A DNA stretch of 64,000 bases from Alnus glutinosa. Taxonomy: Eukaryota > Streptophyta > Magnoliopsida > Fagales > Betulaceae. The translations under genes and the position numbers were made by a program. The notes beneath the pieces are model-generated. The model saw only the letters and a program-made list of their open reading frames with translations, ran no database searches and was not told the DNA's origin. The DNA lies in assembly GCF_958979055.1 (NCBI RefSeq), contig NC_084889.1, forward strand, positions 5,410,761-5,474,760, given 5' to 3'. Positions 47,882-58,578 of the stretch are shown one piece after another (within the stretch, counting starts at the first letter, position 1; each line of letters opens with the position of its first letter).

Positions 47882-50800
47882 GGAATTGAGGTCATTTATA
47901 GGTTAGAAAAAAAAGTGAAATATATGGAGACTTATGGAGCTTTATGTTAAATTGCTTTGCGCGACATCTGTATCTCTTTTTGCATAATACTTTTACACAT
48001 CAGAAAATTAGGTGTTATGAACAATATTTGACATGAAATGCTACCGCATTCGAGTAATATAGCAATAGATTCTTGATATGATAATTTAACAACCTTGACT
48101 ATTCACTTATTCACAAAGCCTACTACTCATGAGTATTTTAGCATCTGATTGCCTGCACAATGTAAGAAATTCAGCCTGTATGGCTGTGTAGTTTTAGTAA
48201 TTCTATGGTGGACTACTTTTTTGCATAAAACTTTGACACATTAGAAAATTAGGTCTCATGAACAGTATTTGACATGAAATGCTACCGCATTTGAGTAATA
48301 TAGCTATAGATTCTTGAATATGATACAGAATTTAACAACCTCGACTGTTCACATGTTCACATAGCCAACTACTCAGGAGTATTTTGGCATCTACTTGCCT
48401 ACACCATGCAAGAAATTCGGCCTTTATGGCTGTGTAGTTTTAGTAATTCTAGTCGACTAATTGTTTGGGTGCAGTTTTTGTCACTTTTGAATTCAGATGC
48501 TGCATTCAACTGTGAAGTAATTCGCGACTGCTATGAGGCTTTTGCGTTGTATTGCTTCGAGAGATACCTGATTGCGTGCTTAGGTATGTAGAGGGTTGTG
48601 CATATGTATTTATTGATTGGTGGCAGTGATTGTCTCTTAAATTTGTTATACTGGATGCAGGGGTGGAACTAGGGGTAAAGGCTTTGGGGGGACTATTGTT
48701 CCCCCAAAATAATAGTCCCCCAAAATTTTAAAATTACCCCTAACATTGGGGATTGTGCATATGTTCTTATGTCACCCCACACTTCAATGTCTAGTTCCAC
48801 CCGTGACTGGATGATACAATCAATAAAGTCTGTAACAGATTGGCTTTTGTTTTCTTTTTCTTTTTAATAATATTGCATGTTCGCATGCATACTTGTGTGT
48901 GGCTCAAGCAATTGATGGATTGGATAATTTGATTATGAAATTCCTGAAATTGATGTAATAGTATTGTCTACTGAATTTTGGTATTATTTTCTGTACTGTT
49001 TCTTGACAAAAATATTGCTGCCTGTAGGTGGTGAGGAAAGTACGATCGAGTTTATGGAAAGTCAGAGCCTAATGGACTCCAGCTCACCTCTTTTGGAAGA
49101 AGCATACAGTTATGTAGTTGTAGAACATCCTTTTCCATTAAATTGCATCCTAAGAGATTGGCACCTTGGTCCTGACTTCTATAATGCCGTGAAAATTGGC
49201 ATAGTTCAATATGTATGTGCTTATTTTTTGATTGAAGATTATTGCATTGTTCTTTTTATATTGCATTTCGCAGCCTATGTTTGGTGCTTACCGAAACATT
49301 ATTTTCAGATGATATTGAAGATGATCTGTGCATTGCTAGCAATGATTCTAGAAACTTTTGGGGTTTATGGGGAAGGGAAGTTTGAGTGGAGATATGGGTA
49401 AGACATCCTTATTTACCTTTCATGTTTCTTGATCAGCTTGTACATTCATTACACGCACACATGTGCTTGCACACACACACACACAGGCAAACACAAATTA
49501 CAAATGTTGTGCCTGCTTGGGATTACTAAATCTATTGCTGAAAAATACATTTTCTTGTGTCTTAGTAATTATTTCTATTTTTGTTTTTGCTTGCAGCTAT
49601 CCATACTTGGCAGTTGTTCTTAATTTTAGTCAGACATGGGCTCTATATTGCCTTGTACAGTTCTACACTGTTATTAAAGATAAATTACAACCGATTAAAC
49701 CACTGGCAAAGTTTCTAACTTTCAAATCGATTGTATTCCTGACATGGTGGCAAGGTGTTGCTGTTGCATTTCTTTTCTCCATGGGAGCCTTTAAAGGATC
49801 TTTGGCTCAGGAGCTGAAAACACGTATACAAGACTACATCATCTGTATAGAGGTATGTAATGGAAATATGCATTATGATTATTTTTTATTTCCTTTGTGT
49901 TTAATGCTGCTTATAAAAAGGTTTTTGTACAAATAGGATATTTCTTTGAAAATAAGCTGCAATTGTTGTGGGTAATTCGCACATGAAGGCCAGATATGTT
50001 ACCAATGAATTGGAGAAAATGTAGGTAAAAATGATCTGGATTTTGCCTAGTTGATATTTTGTACAGGAAAGTGATAAAGTTTACATTATATAAGCAAAGG
50101 AATGAAAAAATCCTGTTATTATTGTTGTATATTCCTTTCATTTGGTTATCAACATGCTTGCATGATGGGTTTTATAGTATTGAAGAAGCTGTTGAAAAAA
50201 CTGGGCTAAGATTTTTGTAGGTTGGTCGAGAGAGGCTTTATATGGGGGGGGGGGGGTTTATTATGCAGGCACAAATCATAGTATTTTTTTGATAAGTAAG
50301 AAAGTTGTATTAAAAAAGCGTAAGGCGCCCCTAAGTACACACTAAGTATACACAGGAACAGTCAAAGCAGCCTACAAAAAGAAAAAAAACCCAACAAACC
50401 CTCAAACCCAAACCCTTAAGAAGCATTTGCCGCCACCGCACGTTGAGCCTTGCCTTTCTTATGCCGAGTGGACTCACTTGCATCACCGTAGTTGATGGAG
50501 CTTATCAAATTCAAAATCTCCTTTCTGCCTTTCGACTTCGGGGTGATGTTTTGGATATTTGTTAGAAGTGTATGTCATGGTTTCAATTACTTATAAAAAA
50601 TATATAAATAAAAATGACTTAAGATGGATATCGCAAACTTAATAAATATTGAATGGAAATTCAAATAAAATTTCAATCATACTCCAAATCACCAACCCAA
50701 TTTAAGGTTGAGATAAGATGCTGTGTAACAGTGTATCTCATTCTCAATAGTGATCATGACAGATCCTGCATCACTTTCAAACTTGTTTTGGCTTTAGTAC

Positions 50801-51997
50801 ATTTTATAATTATCACTTCGAGATTCTACAAAGATTCTTCTTTTATATAATTATCTCTCTCTCAGTTGGAGCTTAAAATTGCATGCCTTTGAAGTTATAA
50901 CATGAATGCAAAAAAGCTTTTGTTGAACTTCTTTTAGTTAGATGATAGGTTTTAATACATTTTGGGTAATTTGACTTGTAAAAAAAATATTCTGTGGATT
51001 TTGTATCGTTGTTATGGCTGTTGGGGGTACTTTTCTGCAGTATTTGTATCAATAGGAGATATGGGATTGGGGAATCCAGGATGTTGGATACTCTACTCTA
51101 TTTCATAACTATGCCGCTTGGATTACACACTGTTGCATAAGCACCAAGTGTGCCTCAAATTCCTTTTGGGGCTTCTCAATGCTGAAGAAACTATAAACAA
51201 ATCTGTTTTGCAAGCCGATCTTTGTTTACCAAGTAAACTATGATGCATGAGGTTATTCTTCACAGTATCATGCCATTCTATGGTCCTTTTCATTAAATAA
51301 AACCTTTCATTTAATATCTGGGAAGTTAAAAGGGTCAATGCTTGCAAGGCTTCTGACTTCTTGCTTGCGAAATAGATGGGTGTTGCTGCCGTGGTGCACC
51401 TGTATGTCTTCCCAGCAGTACCTTACAAACGTGGAGAACGATGTGTTCGTAATGTAGCTGTGATGACTGACTATGCATCATTAGGATCACCCCCTGATCC
51501 TGAGGAGGTTCGTGACTGCGAAAGAACAACTAGAGTTCGCTTGGCTCGGCATGATGAGCGAGAAAAACGCTTGAATTTCCCTCAGAGTGTTCGTGACGTG
51601 GTCCTTGGAAGTGGCGAAATTGTAAGATATCAACCTTCTTATTTTAGTTTGCTTTTTTCTTCTTTTCTGTTTTGCTGAACTCATTCATTCGTTCTTTCAG
51701 ATTGTTGACGACATGAAGTATACAGTATCACATGTTGTAGAACCAGTGGAAAGGGGAATTGCAAAGATAAATAAAACGTTCCACCAGATATCTGAAAATG
51801 TGAAACGCTATGAGGAGCAGAGAAGGAGCACCAAGGATGATAGTTATGTTATCCCCATGAATTCATGGACGAGGGAATTTTCTGAAGTTCACGATAATCT
51901 TGTTGAAGGTAGTGTTAGTGACAGTGGTTTGTCCAATGGGAAAAGACAGCATCCCCAACCCAGAGCCTCGGTAGCTCGAAGTAAAACGGGCAGATAA
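46393..51997 (+). CDS. LAZ1-homologue DUF300 (TMEM184-like) membrane protein
   Basis: Eight exons: 46393-46608, 46853-46909, 48475-48583, 49028-49212, 49309-49397, 49597-49852, 51376-51621, 51701-51997 (1455 nt, 484 aa). The N-terminus has a hydrophobic signal-like stretch (residues 5-17) and the first clear membrane helix at 41-62. DUF300 signatures are EHLAAYNQPEEQKFLIGLIL, MVPVYALESFLSLL, CYEAFALYCFERYLIA, EHPFPLNCIL, VKIGIVQYMILKMICALLA, LNFSQTWALYCLVQFY, KFLTFKSIVFLTWWQG and FPQSVRDVVLGSGE; the C-terminal tail is hydrophilic and serine-rich. Arabidopsis LAZ1 proteins act at the tonoplast and endosomes and influence brassinosteroid signalling and cell-death phenotypes. Length equals that remembered for LAZ1 homologue 1. 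Intron 2 holds a decayed copy of exon 3; intron 3 holds a MITE; intron 6 holds a LINE fragment. Confidence 0.95.
47772..47980 (+). pseudogene. Decayed copy of LAZ1-like exon 3 inside intron 2
   Basis: TTTTGTCACTTTTGGATT.GAATGTTGCATT..ACTGTGAA (from 47773, just after an AG) matches the start of exon 3 at 48475. GACTTATGGAGCTTTATG.TAAATTGCTT (about 47928-47958) matches its second half. About 80 bp, including a run of some 30 G at 47851-47880, is inserted between them. The reading frame is not open. Confidence 0.7.
47851..47880. repeat. Poly(G) tract
   Basis: About 30 consecutive G in LAZ1-like intron 2. Such runs are rare and error-prone to sequence. Confidence 0.85.
47981..48455 (+). repeat. 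Tandem duplication (about 241-bp unit) in LAZ1-like intron 2
   Basis: Unit 1 from 47981 and unit 2 from 48222 share long blocks: GACATGAAATGCTACCGCAT, GAGTAATATAGC, ATAGATTCTTGA, TTTAACAACCT and GGCTGTGTAGTTTTAGTAAT, with about 10-12% differences. Confidence 0.85.
48658..48805. mobile_element. hAT-like MITE with perfect 8-bp target duplication
   Basis: Termini CAGGGGTGGAACTAG and (inverted) CACGGGTGGAACTAG match 14 of 15. ACTGGATG flanks both sides (48650-48657 and 48806-48813). The length is 148 bp with no coding capacity. It lies in intron 3 of the LAZ1-like gene. Confidence 0.88.
50283..50545 (-). mobile_element. LINE 3' region (copy 5)
   Basis: The plus strand shows TTTTTTTGATAAGTAAGAAAG, then AAGCGTAAGGCGCCCCTAAG and ACACAGGAACAGTCAAAG. 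The minus strand upstream encodes a tail like SKGRKEILNLISSINYGDAS and HKKGKAQ, parallel to the 21910-22182 copy. The segment lies antisense in LAZ1-like intron 6. Confidence 0.75.
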
Positions 51998-52890
51998 TGG
52001 TCACAGCTATTTGTCATGTAAATACACGAGAAATCCAAATTTTTCGATGCCGTCGATGAAAAGCCGGTGGCTTACAGAGGTAACACATCAAGGGGGTGAA
52101 AGTGATCAGTTCTTGCACAGGATTTCCTTTTAATGGAGTGGTGACTGCGTTAGAGAATCATGGTGATTCGGTGAATTGATAGACCAGGAAATGATGCTGC
52201 CTAATTCACCATGCAATGCAACTATCTTTACCATCACACCTATGTTACTGTTTCGAATGACTTGTTGATATTAATTCAGCAAAATAAATTACTCGAGTAT
52301 ACAGTGCGTCATGAAACTGGCTTTTGTGCAAAACTTGTATTAGCGGGAGTGGCTCCCCTCCAATTGGGAAGCTTCCCATTTCCTCCCATTTTAAATGGGA
52401 GCACATTTGTTGTAAAAAAAAAAAGTTAAAAAAAGGTTTCAATGGTTAACACCAATTGTTTTTAGAAAATTGAGGAGTTTTTTTTGTTTTTATTTTTTTG
52501 TTTATTTTTTTACCTTGCAACTTCCCCCTCCCCCCACCCAAAAAAAAAAAAGAAGCTTTGAATTTAAAAACTTTTAAAAAAATTGTAAACAAAAAAGAGT
52601 GAGCAGATTTTGGTCAGGCCGGCCATCGTACTAGGCCAAAAATTGGCGAAAAATGAGACACAAGGCATAGTCTTGGCCCCAAAAAAGGAGTCTGATCCTA
52701 TATTTTAAAAAAAAAAACAATTCGAGGTTAATGGAGTAATTCCATGCAAGATGGATGAGGGATTCAAAACTATAAAACGTATTTTTGTTAAAAAAAATAA
52801 TTAAATAGAAAACCAGCAAAGAAAGGGTAATAACGAGAATTCGTACACAAGTAAGAGGGTTAAAAAGTCATCACACATCAAAGAAGAATT
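51998..52890 (+). other. LAZ1-like 3' UTR and spacer
   Basis: It probably holds the 3' UTR and polyadenylation region of the LAZ1-like gene for the first few hundred bases, then A-rich low-complexity sequence around 52400-52820. No other gene is seen. Confidence 0.5.
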
Positions 52891-52932
52891 AGGGCTTTGA
52901 GCTTTGCGTCCCCTCTCTCTCAGGCATATCGT

Positions 52933-52945
52933 CCCTATATATAGA
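52933..52945 (+). promoter_or_regulatory. TATA box of a probable non-coding transcription unit
   Basis: CTATATATAGATT lies about 140 bp before the first snoRNA candidate. A CT-rich leader and the telo-box TTAGGGTTT (AAACCCTAA on the other strand, 53022-53030) follow; the telo-box is common in plant snoRNA and ribosomal protein genes. Confidence 0.4.
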
Positions 52946-53078
52946 TTAGAGCAAACCTTTCCTCACATGGCAGCCTCTCTCTCTCTCTCTCTCTCTCGCG
53001 ATCTGTCTGTGTTTTTAGAACTTAGGGTTTGTATAGGTAGTAAACTTGTATGAAGGAGGGAGGATAATAGTTTGCGGC

Positions 53079-53177
53079 GAGCACTGATGAGCAATTGAGA
53101 TAGTCATGCACCACTCTGATGATTTTTACAATCAATCTGTGCTGATAAATTTCTCATACCCATTGATCTCTGAGCTC
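53079..53177 (+). ncRNA. Candidate C/D-box snoRNA with an 18S rRNA guide
   Basis: A 4-bp terminal stem (GAGC at 53079-53082 with GCTC at 53174-53177) brackets a C box TGATGA (53085-53090) and a D box CTGA (53170-53173). A D' box CTGA lies at 53116-53119. The bases before D', CATGCACCAC (53105-53114), are complementary to the conserved GTGGTGCATG of 18S rRNA. Counting five bases from D' points to the G that corresponds, from memory, to yeast 18S Gm1271 (snR40) and human Gm1328 (SNORD32). The start TGATGAGCAA also resembles SNORD32. The base before the C box is C rather than a purine, a mild weakness. The D-box guide target was not identified. Confidence 0.5.
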
Positions 53178-53419
53178 CTATCTTTACTTCTATTTTTCTC
53201 TATTTATTTTTCCTTTCTTTTTCTCGTTCTGTTTCAATACTTTGTCCGATTTTTTTTTTTTTTTTTTTGAACAAAATTCAAATCCTCATTGTTTTTCTTT
53301 TCGGCACATAATTAGTAGCCATTATTATTATTATTATTTTTAGGTTTTTTTTTTGGTAGTATTTATCAGGAATTTTGCGCTTGCTTTATAGTTATAATCC
53401 AGATAAAAGAAATAAAAGA

Positions 53420-53516
53420 AAGGATCCAAATGATGGGGGTCTTCTTCGGAAGACCTAACCATGATGCGGACCTATACTCATTGGTGAGGATAAACTTTGG
53501 CCTCTGATGGTTCCTT
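53420..53516 (+). ncRNA. Second candidate C/D-box snoRNA
   Basis: AAGGATCCA (53420-53428) pairs with TGGTTCCTT (53508-53516) in eight of nine positions. Next to it is a C-box-like ATGATGG (from 53430), and the D box CTGA lies at 53504-53507. An internal hairpin GGTCTTC-TTCG-GAAGACC (53438-53455) with a UUCG loop is unusual for this class. The C box ends in G instead of A. It lies about 240 bp after the first candidate and could be in the same transcript. The guide target is unknown. Confidence 0.4.
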
Positions 53517-53830
53517 TCTTTTAAATTCATTCAATATATTGGGCTTGGGCGATAACCATTTCAATTTCCTTTTGTTATTGTCCTTCCTTCATCTCTACTG
53601 TTCTTTGCGTTGCAAAAACTCACTTCCTGTCCACCCAATCTACATTTTTAACCATGTTATGAAATCTATTTACTTAACCGATTTTGCAATATACTTCTCC
53701 GAGGGAAGACAACCCGGAGGAGGAGGAAGAGATACTTTTGAAAGAAAAAGAGCTACAAATATTAATGTAATCTTTTAAAAGTCGCGCATCACAATGCCTC
53801 CTCAACAATTGAGGCAGACTCTTTCAATGC

Positions 53831-54012
53831 TTTAGAGCATTCCTAGTTCTAGTGACTCGTTCTCTTTATTTTTATTTTTATTTTGTATGTTTATTTTTTT
53901 TTTTTTTTTATTAAGGTGTAACGCTGCTCGGAGTGAATTTTTAATGTTTTCATTAAATTGATCCACCAAAATAGTTAAAAAGTTATTTTGGTGAGGTTAC
54001 TAAAATGCTCTA
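53831..54012. repeat. MITE-like repeat with TTAGAGCATT ends
   Basis: The left end TTAGAGCATTCCTAG and the right end AAAATGCTCTAA form a 10-bp inverted pair, with weaker inward similarity. The ends resemble those of the element at 15733-16221. Confidence 0.45.
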
Positions 54013-54254
54013 AGAGATAAAAGCTTTGGGTAATTTTCTGAATAACTTCATTAATTTGAAATACTGAATTAAATACAAGATTATGTAACTGCTGACCCAC
54101 TAACATAACTACCGGACAACTAACCCACTACTAGAATAATTACTCATAACCCATTATCTTTAGCCCCACTAACCCACTATCTCAATATCGCATTGGGATG
54201 TGTTTGTTGTGTAATCCATTTATGCAAGTCTTATACAACCCAAAATACATTGAG

Positions 54255-54438
54255 AAATGCTAGACATCTCAATATTTTTTTCTTCTTCAAAATTTGGTTC
54301 CAACTTGATGTCACAATCCTATAAAATTGTAGCATACTTTTTAAAATAATAGATCTCATGAGATTGTGACACATCACACATCAAGTTGGAACCCAATTAT
54401 AGAAAAAAAATATTTAAATGTCTAGCATTTTTCAAACA
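54255..54438. repeat. Palindromic MITE
   Basis: AAATGCTAGACATCTCAATA and GGTTCCAACTTGATGT on the left reappear inverted on the right (ACATCAAGTTGGAACC and ATGTCTAGCATTTTT). Inverted arms of about 60 bp surround a short centre. Confidence 0.7.
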
Positions 54439-55069
54439 CATTAACAAGACCCATACATGTAAGGCTGTGCAAAAATCATTTTCAATCACATTATCTAAAG
54501 CTGAGATACACGCACACATCATCTGCCAAGTGGGACACATGGTTGTCTCTCAAATCACACCGACCTTATCACTTCACAACCCAATTCGCCCGTTTACTCT
54601 TCATGAACCTTCTTTAGACACACTTCACACATTCAAACAAGGGAAATGTTAGAAATACTCAGAGTGCACCTATTGTGTACTATCCCAAGATACCTTAGGG
54701 TAGTGCACCTATTGGCACTGTGAGTGCATGAACCACTCATCGTCAAACAAACACTTGCACACTCCCCTACGCATTACAGAATCGAAATCCACCTCAAACC
54801 TAATTGGCCAAATGACAAGAAACAACGACAAATGAAAACGAGAGCAGGGGATACATGAAATGTTTGTTGCCCGAAAGAACGAAACAACCTTCAAAAACTA
54901 AATGGCGAAATGTTTTGGCTCTTGATATTTGGGGAGGGACTCCGGTAATAAATAAAAAAAGTGAGATTTTAAATTAAATAACAAAAAATAAATTGTTTGA
55001 AAATTACGTTTTTAAAAAAAATGTTATTTGAAAACGTAAAAAAAATATTTTTTTTTCAAATTTCAGACA

Positions 55070-55250
55070 ATTGAGTGTTTTTTTGAAAATACAAAATTTT
55101 AAAAGCTAACTTACAATTTTAAAGATTAAACTGCGATTTTGTCAAATGTTTAACTGTGTTTTTAAAAATTATTTTTTCAAATTATACATCTTAAAATTGT
55201 TATTTTTAAATAGCACTTCTTGAAATTGTAAACTCAAACGGACCCTTAGC
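55070..55250. repeat. MITE-like repeat (copy 2)
   Basis: It shares GTGTTTTTAAAAATTATTTTT, the ACTTCTTGAAAT block and the end AAACGGACCC with the repeat at 14450-14755. Confidence 0.5.
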
Positions 55251-55325
55251 CAAAATGCAAACTCAAATGAATAATATTCCATATTCTCATTGTGTGATGG
55301 TATACAATGATCACCATTTGTGAAG

Positions 55326-55374
<49 letters not shown>
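55326..55374. repeat. Poly(A) tract
   Basis: About 48 consecutive A bases. Confidence 0.85.
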
Positions 55375-55377
<3 letters not shown>

Positions 55378-56502
55378 CCATTAAATCTGTGAATGGCAAT
55401 TCTATTAGTTCATAATTAATTAATTCAATGGCTCTTCCATAAAACATTATCCTATTTTTCTAGTTTCAGGACCTGGAATATATAGATGGCACTATTCATA
55501 GTTATCTCATTACTTACATGGTTTCATATATATATATATATTTCATGTCTTTTTTACTCATCTCAGTATAATTTACAATTAAGTCGATCAATTTGGCCAA
55601 AAATTATGGATTAGGATCCCTTACAATTTCAAATAAATTATAAATTATCAAATTATAAAATTTAGGCCGTTTATAAGTATCGAAACGCTTGAAAAATACC
55701 ACATTTTAAAAATGACATGTTATGGAGGTAGCTTAAAAGAATTTTTGTTCCAAAAAGCTTTTTATTCATTTTTGTAAAGACGTTTCTTTTTCATAAATTC
55801 AAAAGACAATTTTTTGCTGAAAACTTTTTTACAACATTGAGAGCAAAAACATTATGAAAATATATTCATTTCTCAACTGTAACATGCACAATTTTTAAAA
55901 TGTGGCATTTTTCTAATTTTTTGATACTTAAAAACATCGTAAATTTCATAATTTGAGAATTTACAATTTTTTTTAAAAGAAATTTAGATAATTCTTATAG
56001 AAAAATTATACTTCGTAGAAGACTATCGATTGCAATAATAGAGACAAAATCATGGCACCAAACCAGCTATATATTGCCCATCAATTTTTTTTTATCATTG
56101 ATCTTTCCTCCTTATTATTATTATTATTATTATTATTTTCTCACGGATACTTGTGATTATAATTAATTAGTTGTTATTTTCTTACTTCTTTACAAACAAA
56201 AAAAATGTATTGGCAGTTATAACTTTTTTCAATTTTATTGATCATATTAGTTTTAATTGAATTTAGTCATTACAGTATAAATAATTCAAGAATTACAATT
56301 CTTTTAGTAATAGGATATCAAATAGTAATGAATTTTAATGATAATTAAGAAAATAACAATTAAAAAGTTATTGCATTAAAAAATGACCATCGTAAAATAT
56401 AGTGGTTAGAAAAATGTCGATATGAAAAGAAGAAAGAAAGCATAACGTTTGAAAAAAAGGACAGTAAAAAAAAAAATAAAAAAAAATACGATCATTAAAA
56501 AA

Positions 56503-56660
56503 GAAATAATAAATAAAAACTGATTTCGTAGATGCACTCAACCTAGCTTCCTCCGTCCACATCCAACCAATGTGCCATGAAAGATCAAAATATTCTGCAA
56601 AAGTCAAAAATGTCCCTCGACTCCCACCAACTATGACGGTACCTCCTAATTAAAAATGTT
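56503..56660 (+). repeat. Segment duplicated at 62040-62180
   Basis: AATAATAAATAAAAACTGAT, TTCGTAGATGCACTCAACC, CACATCCAACCAATGTGCCA and ACGGTACCT occur in the same order and orientation at 62040-62180. It marks the outer edge of a duplication that also includes the promoter repeats. Confidence 0.8.
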
Positions 56661-57815
56661 ATCCACAAACTATAAATTGCCACAGTATCCTCTCTAAATT
56701 AATAAAAATTGTCAATATCATCCATGCCGGCAAGAAAAGCAAAAATATTCTTATAATTTTTTTAAAAAATAAAAAATAAAGAAGAAGATATGAGGCTTGG
56801 CCACCTCCTGTTCCATCAATTTATATATATATATATAGTTTTTAGAATTTTTTTATTAAGGGTATTTTTGTTATTAGGAAGGCATTGACAATTAGGTGGT
56901 AATTCGAGGGAGCGTAAACTTTTTTCAAAATATTCTAGTGTGACTAGCTTCGATATTCCAACTAGCTGCAATTTACTAAAAATATAATATTTCTTAGTCT
57001 TCAGACAATAGTAAAGTTTCATGACCAAATCGACTGGCCGGCTTAATGGTAAGGCAAATTAGACCTTTATCTAAAGGCTTCTCAATTTATAAAACGCCAT
57101 CCAAAAAAGGTCGTCTTATATATATATATATATATGAAAGAATTGAAAGGCCTCAAGAAAAATAAAATAAGAGGAGGTCGTTTGAAATGTTATTTGGGTT
57201 TAGAACAAAAAAAAAAAAAGAAAGAAAGAAAGAAAAAGTGATGAAGCATGTTTAAAATTTAAAAAAAAAAATTCAAATTAAAGCATGACATATTTATTTT
57301 TTCTCTTATTTTCTTTCATCATTTCGATCTACTCTTTTATTTATTGGTTTTATAATTCTTTATTTCTTTGATATTTAATATTATATACTTATTAGTAGAT
57401 GCCATTGCTTTTGTTTGGTTGTTGTTACAAATTCTGATAGGTTATGATAATCATAGTCCTGTTGATTTTAGTACACAACTAATTAAATTATAAGTATAAT
57501 CGAACATCTTACAAGAAAGATAAAATGCATTAGCCAAATTATCTATTGAAAACAATATATTAACAAAATTTGAATTTTTGATAGTAATTTTACATATCAA
57601 AAAATTAAGAATGATTTTTAAATTAATTTTGTAGTATTTAATTTTAAAATTAAAAAGATGTCATTTTTTCATTGAGCTTCCCTTTTGTGTTTTTCGTCTG
57701 TTTCTGTACTTTCTTAAGCCATATTTTCTTTTGGCTTTTGTTTGTTGTTTTCCTTTCAAAGTATCTAAAAAATAAATAAATAAAATGAGACCTCGAATAC
57801 TATTCATTTCACACA

Positions 57816-57902
57816 TTTTACATTGGCGAAGTATGCAAGACTATTTTTACTTGCCGTGGGAAGACTATTTTATTTGGCTACATGGGAAGACTATTCTTCG
57901 TT

Positions 57903-57946
<44 letters not shown>

Positions 57947-58518
57947 GTTACTTGCCGTGGGAAGACTATTCTATTTGGCTACATGGGAAGACTATATATA
58001 TATATATATATATATTTATATAGTTACTTGCCATGGGAAGACTATTTTATTTGACTACATGGGAGGACTATTCTTCGTGTGTGTGTGTATATATATATAT
58101 ATAGTTTTTTTTTTTTTTTGAAAGGATATATATATATATATATATATAGTTACTTGCCATGGGAAGACTATTTTATTTGGCTACATGGGAAGACTATTCT
58201 TCGTGTGTGTGTGTGTATATATATATATGTAGTTTTTTTTTTTTTTTGAAAGGATATATATATATAGTTACTTGCCATGGGAAGACTATTTTATTTGGCT
58301 ACATGGGAAGACTATTCTTCGTAGATATATATATATATATACATCTGGTTACTTGCCGTGGTTTGACACTCGATCTTCTGTAAGACTATTCTTCGTGTGT
58401 GTGTATATATATATATATATATCTGGTTACTTGCCGTGGTTTGATACTCAATCTTCTGTAAGACTATTTTTAGATCGGTAGGTAATTGAGAACTTCTCTC
58501 CCTCTCTCTATATATAAG
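57816..58518 (+). repeat. Tandem promoter repeat upstream of the pathogen-related gene
   Basis: Seven copies of TTACTTGCC(G/A)TGG occur at about 57847, 57948, 58024, 58150, 58268, 58349 and 58427. The first five are followed by GAAGACTATT..ATTTG.CTACATGGGA.GACTAT. The last two carry GTTTGA(C/T)ACTC.ATCTTCTGTAAGACTATT instead. Units are separated by (AT)n and (GT)n runs and two T15-GAAAGGATAT spacers. Two units contain the TTGAC core of WRKY-binding W-boxes, or a one-base variant. A regulatory function is only inferred. Confidence 0.8.
58509..58518 (+). promoter_or_regulatory. TATA box of the pathogen-related gene
   Basis: TATATATAAG lies about 70 bp before the start codon, after a CT-rich run. 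Confidence 0.55.
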
Positions 58519-58578
58519 ACTCTCGTGTGCCATGGCCCATGAAAATTCAAGTTAAACAGTATTTACTATAGTGAGGAG

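Larger units (their letters stand above)
53520..57780. other. AT-rich spacer upstream of the pathogen-related gene
   Basis: It contains two MITE-like repeats (53831-54012, 54255-54438), a repeat copy shared with 14450-14755, a pure A tract (55326-55374), a transposon-like fragment (56610-56925) and a segment (56503-56660) duplicated near 62040. No coding sequence is supported. Confidence 0.5.

Noticed and set aside
57816-58518. CRISPR-like array
   Set aside because: Repeats have irregular spacing, microsatellite spacers and a eukaryotic gene context; they are promoter tandem repeats.
57785-58533. Open frames with IYIYIYI repeats near the pathogen-related gene
   Set aside because: They are translations of the (AT)n microsatellites and promoter repeat units, with no protein-like composition.
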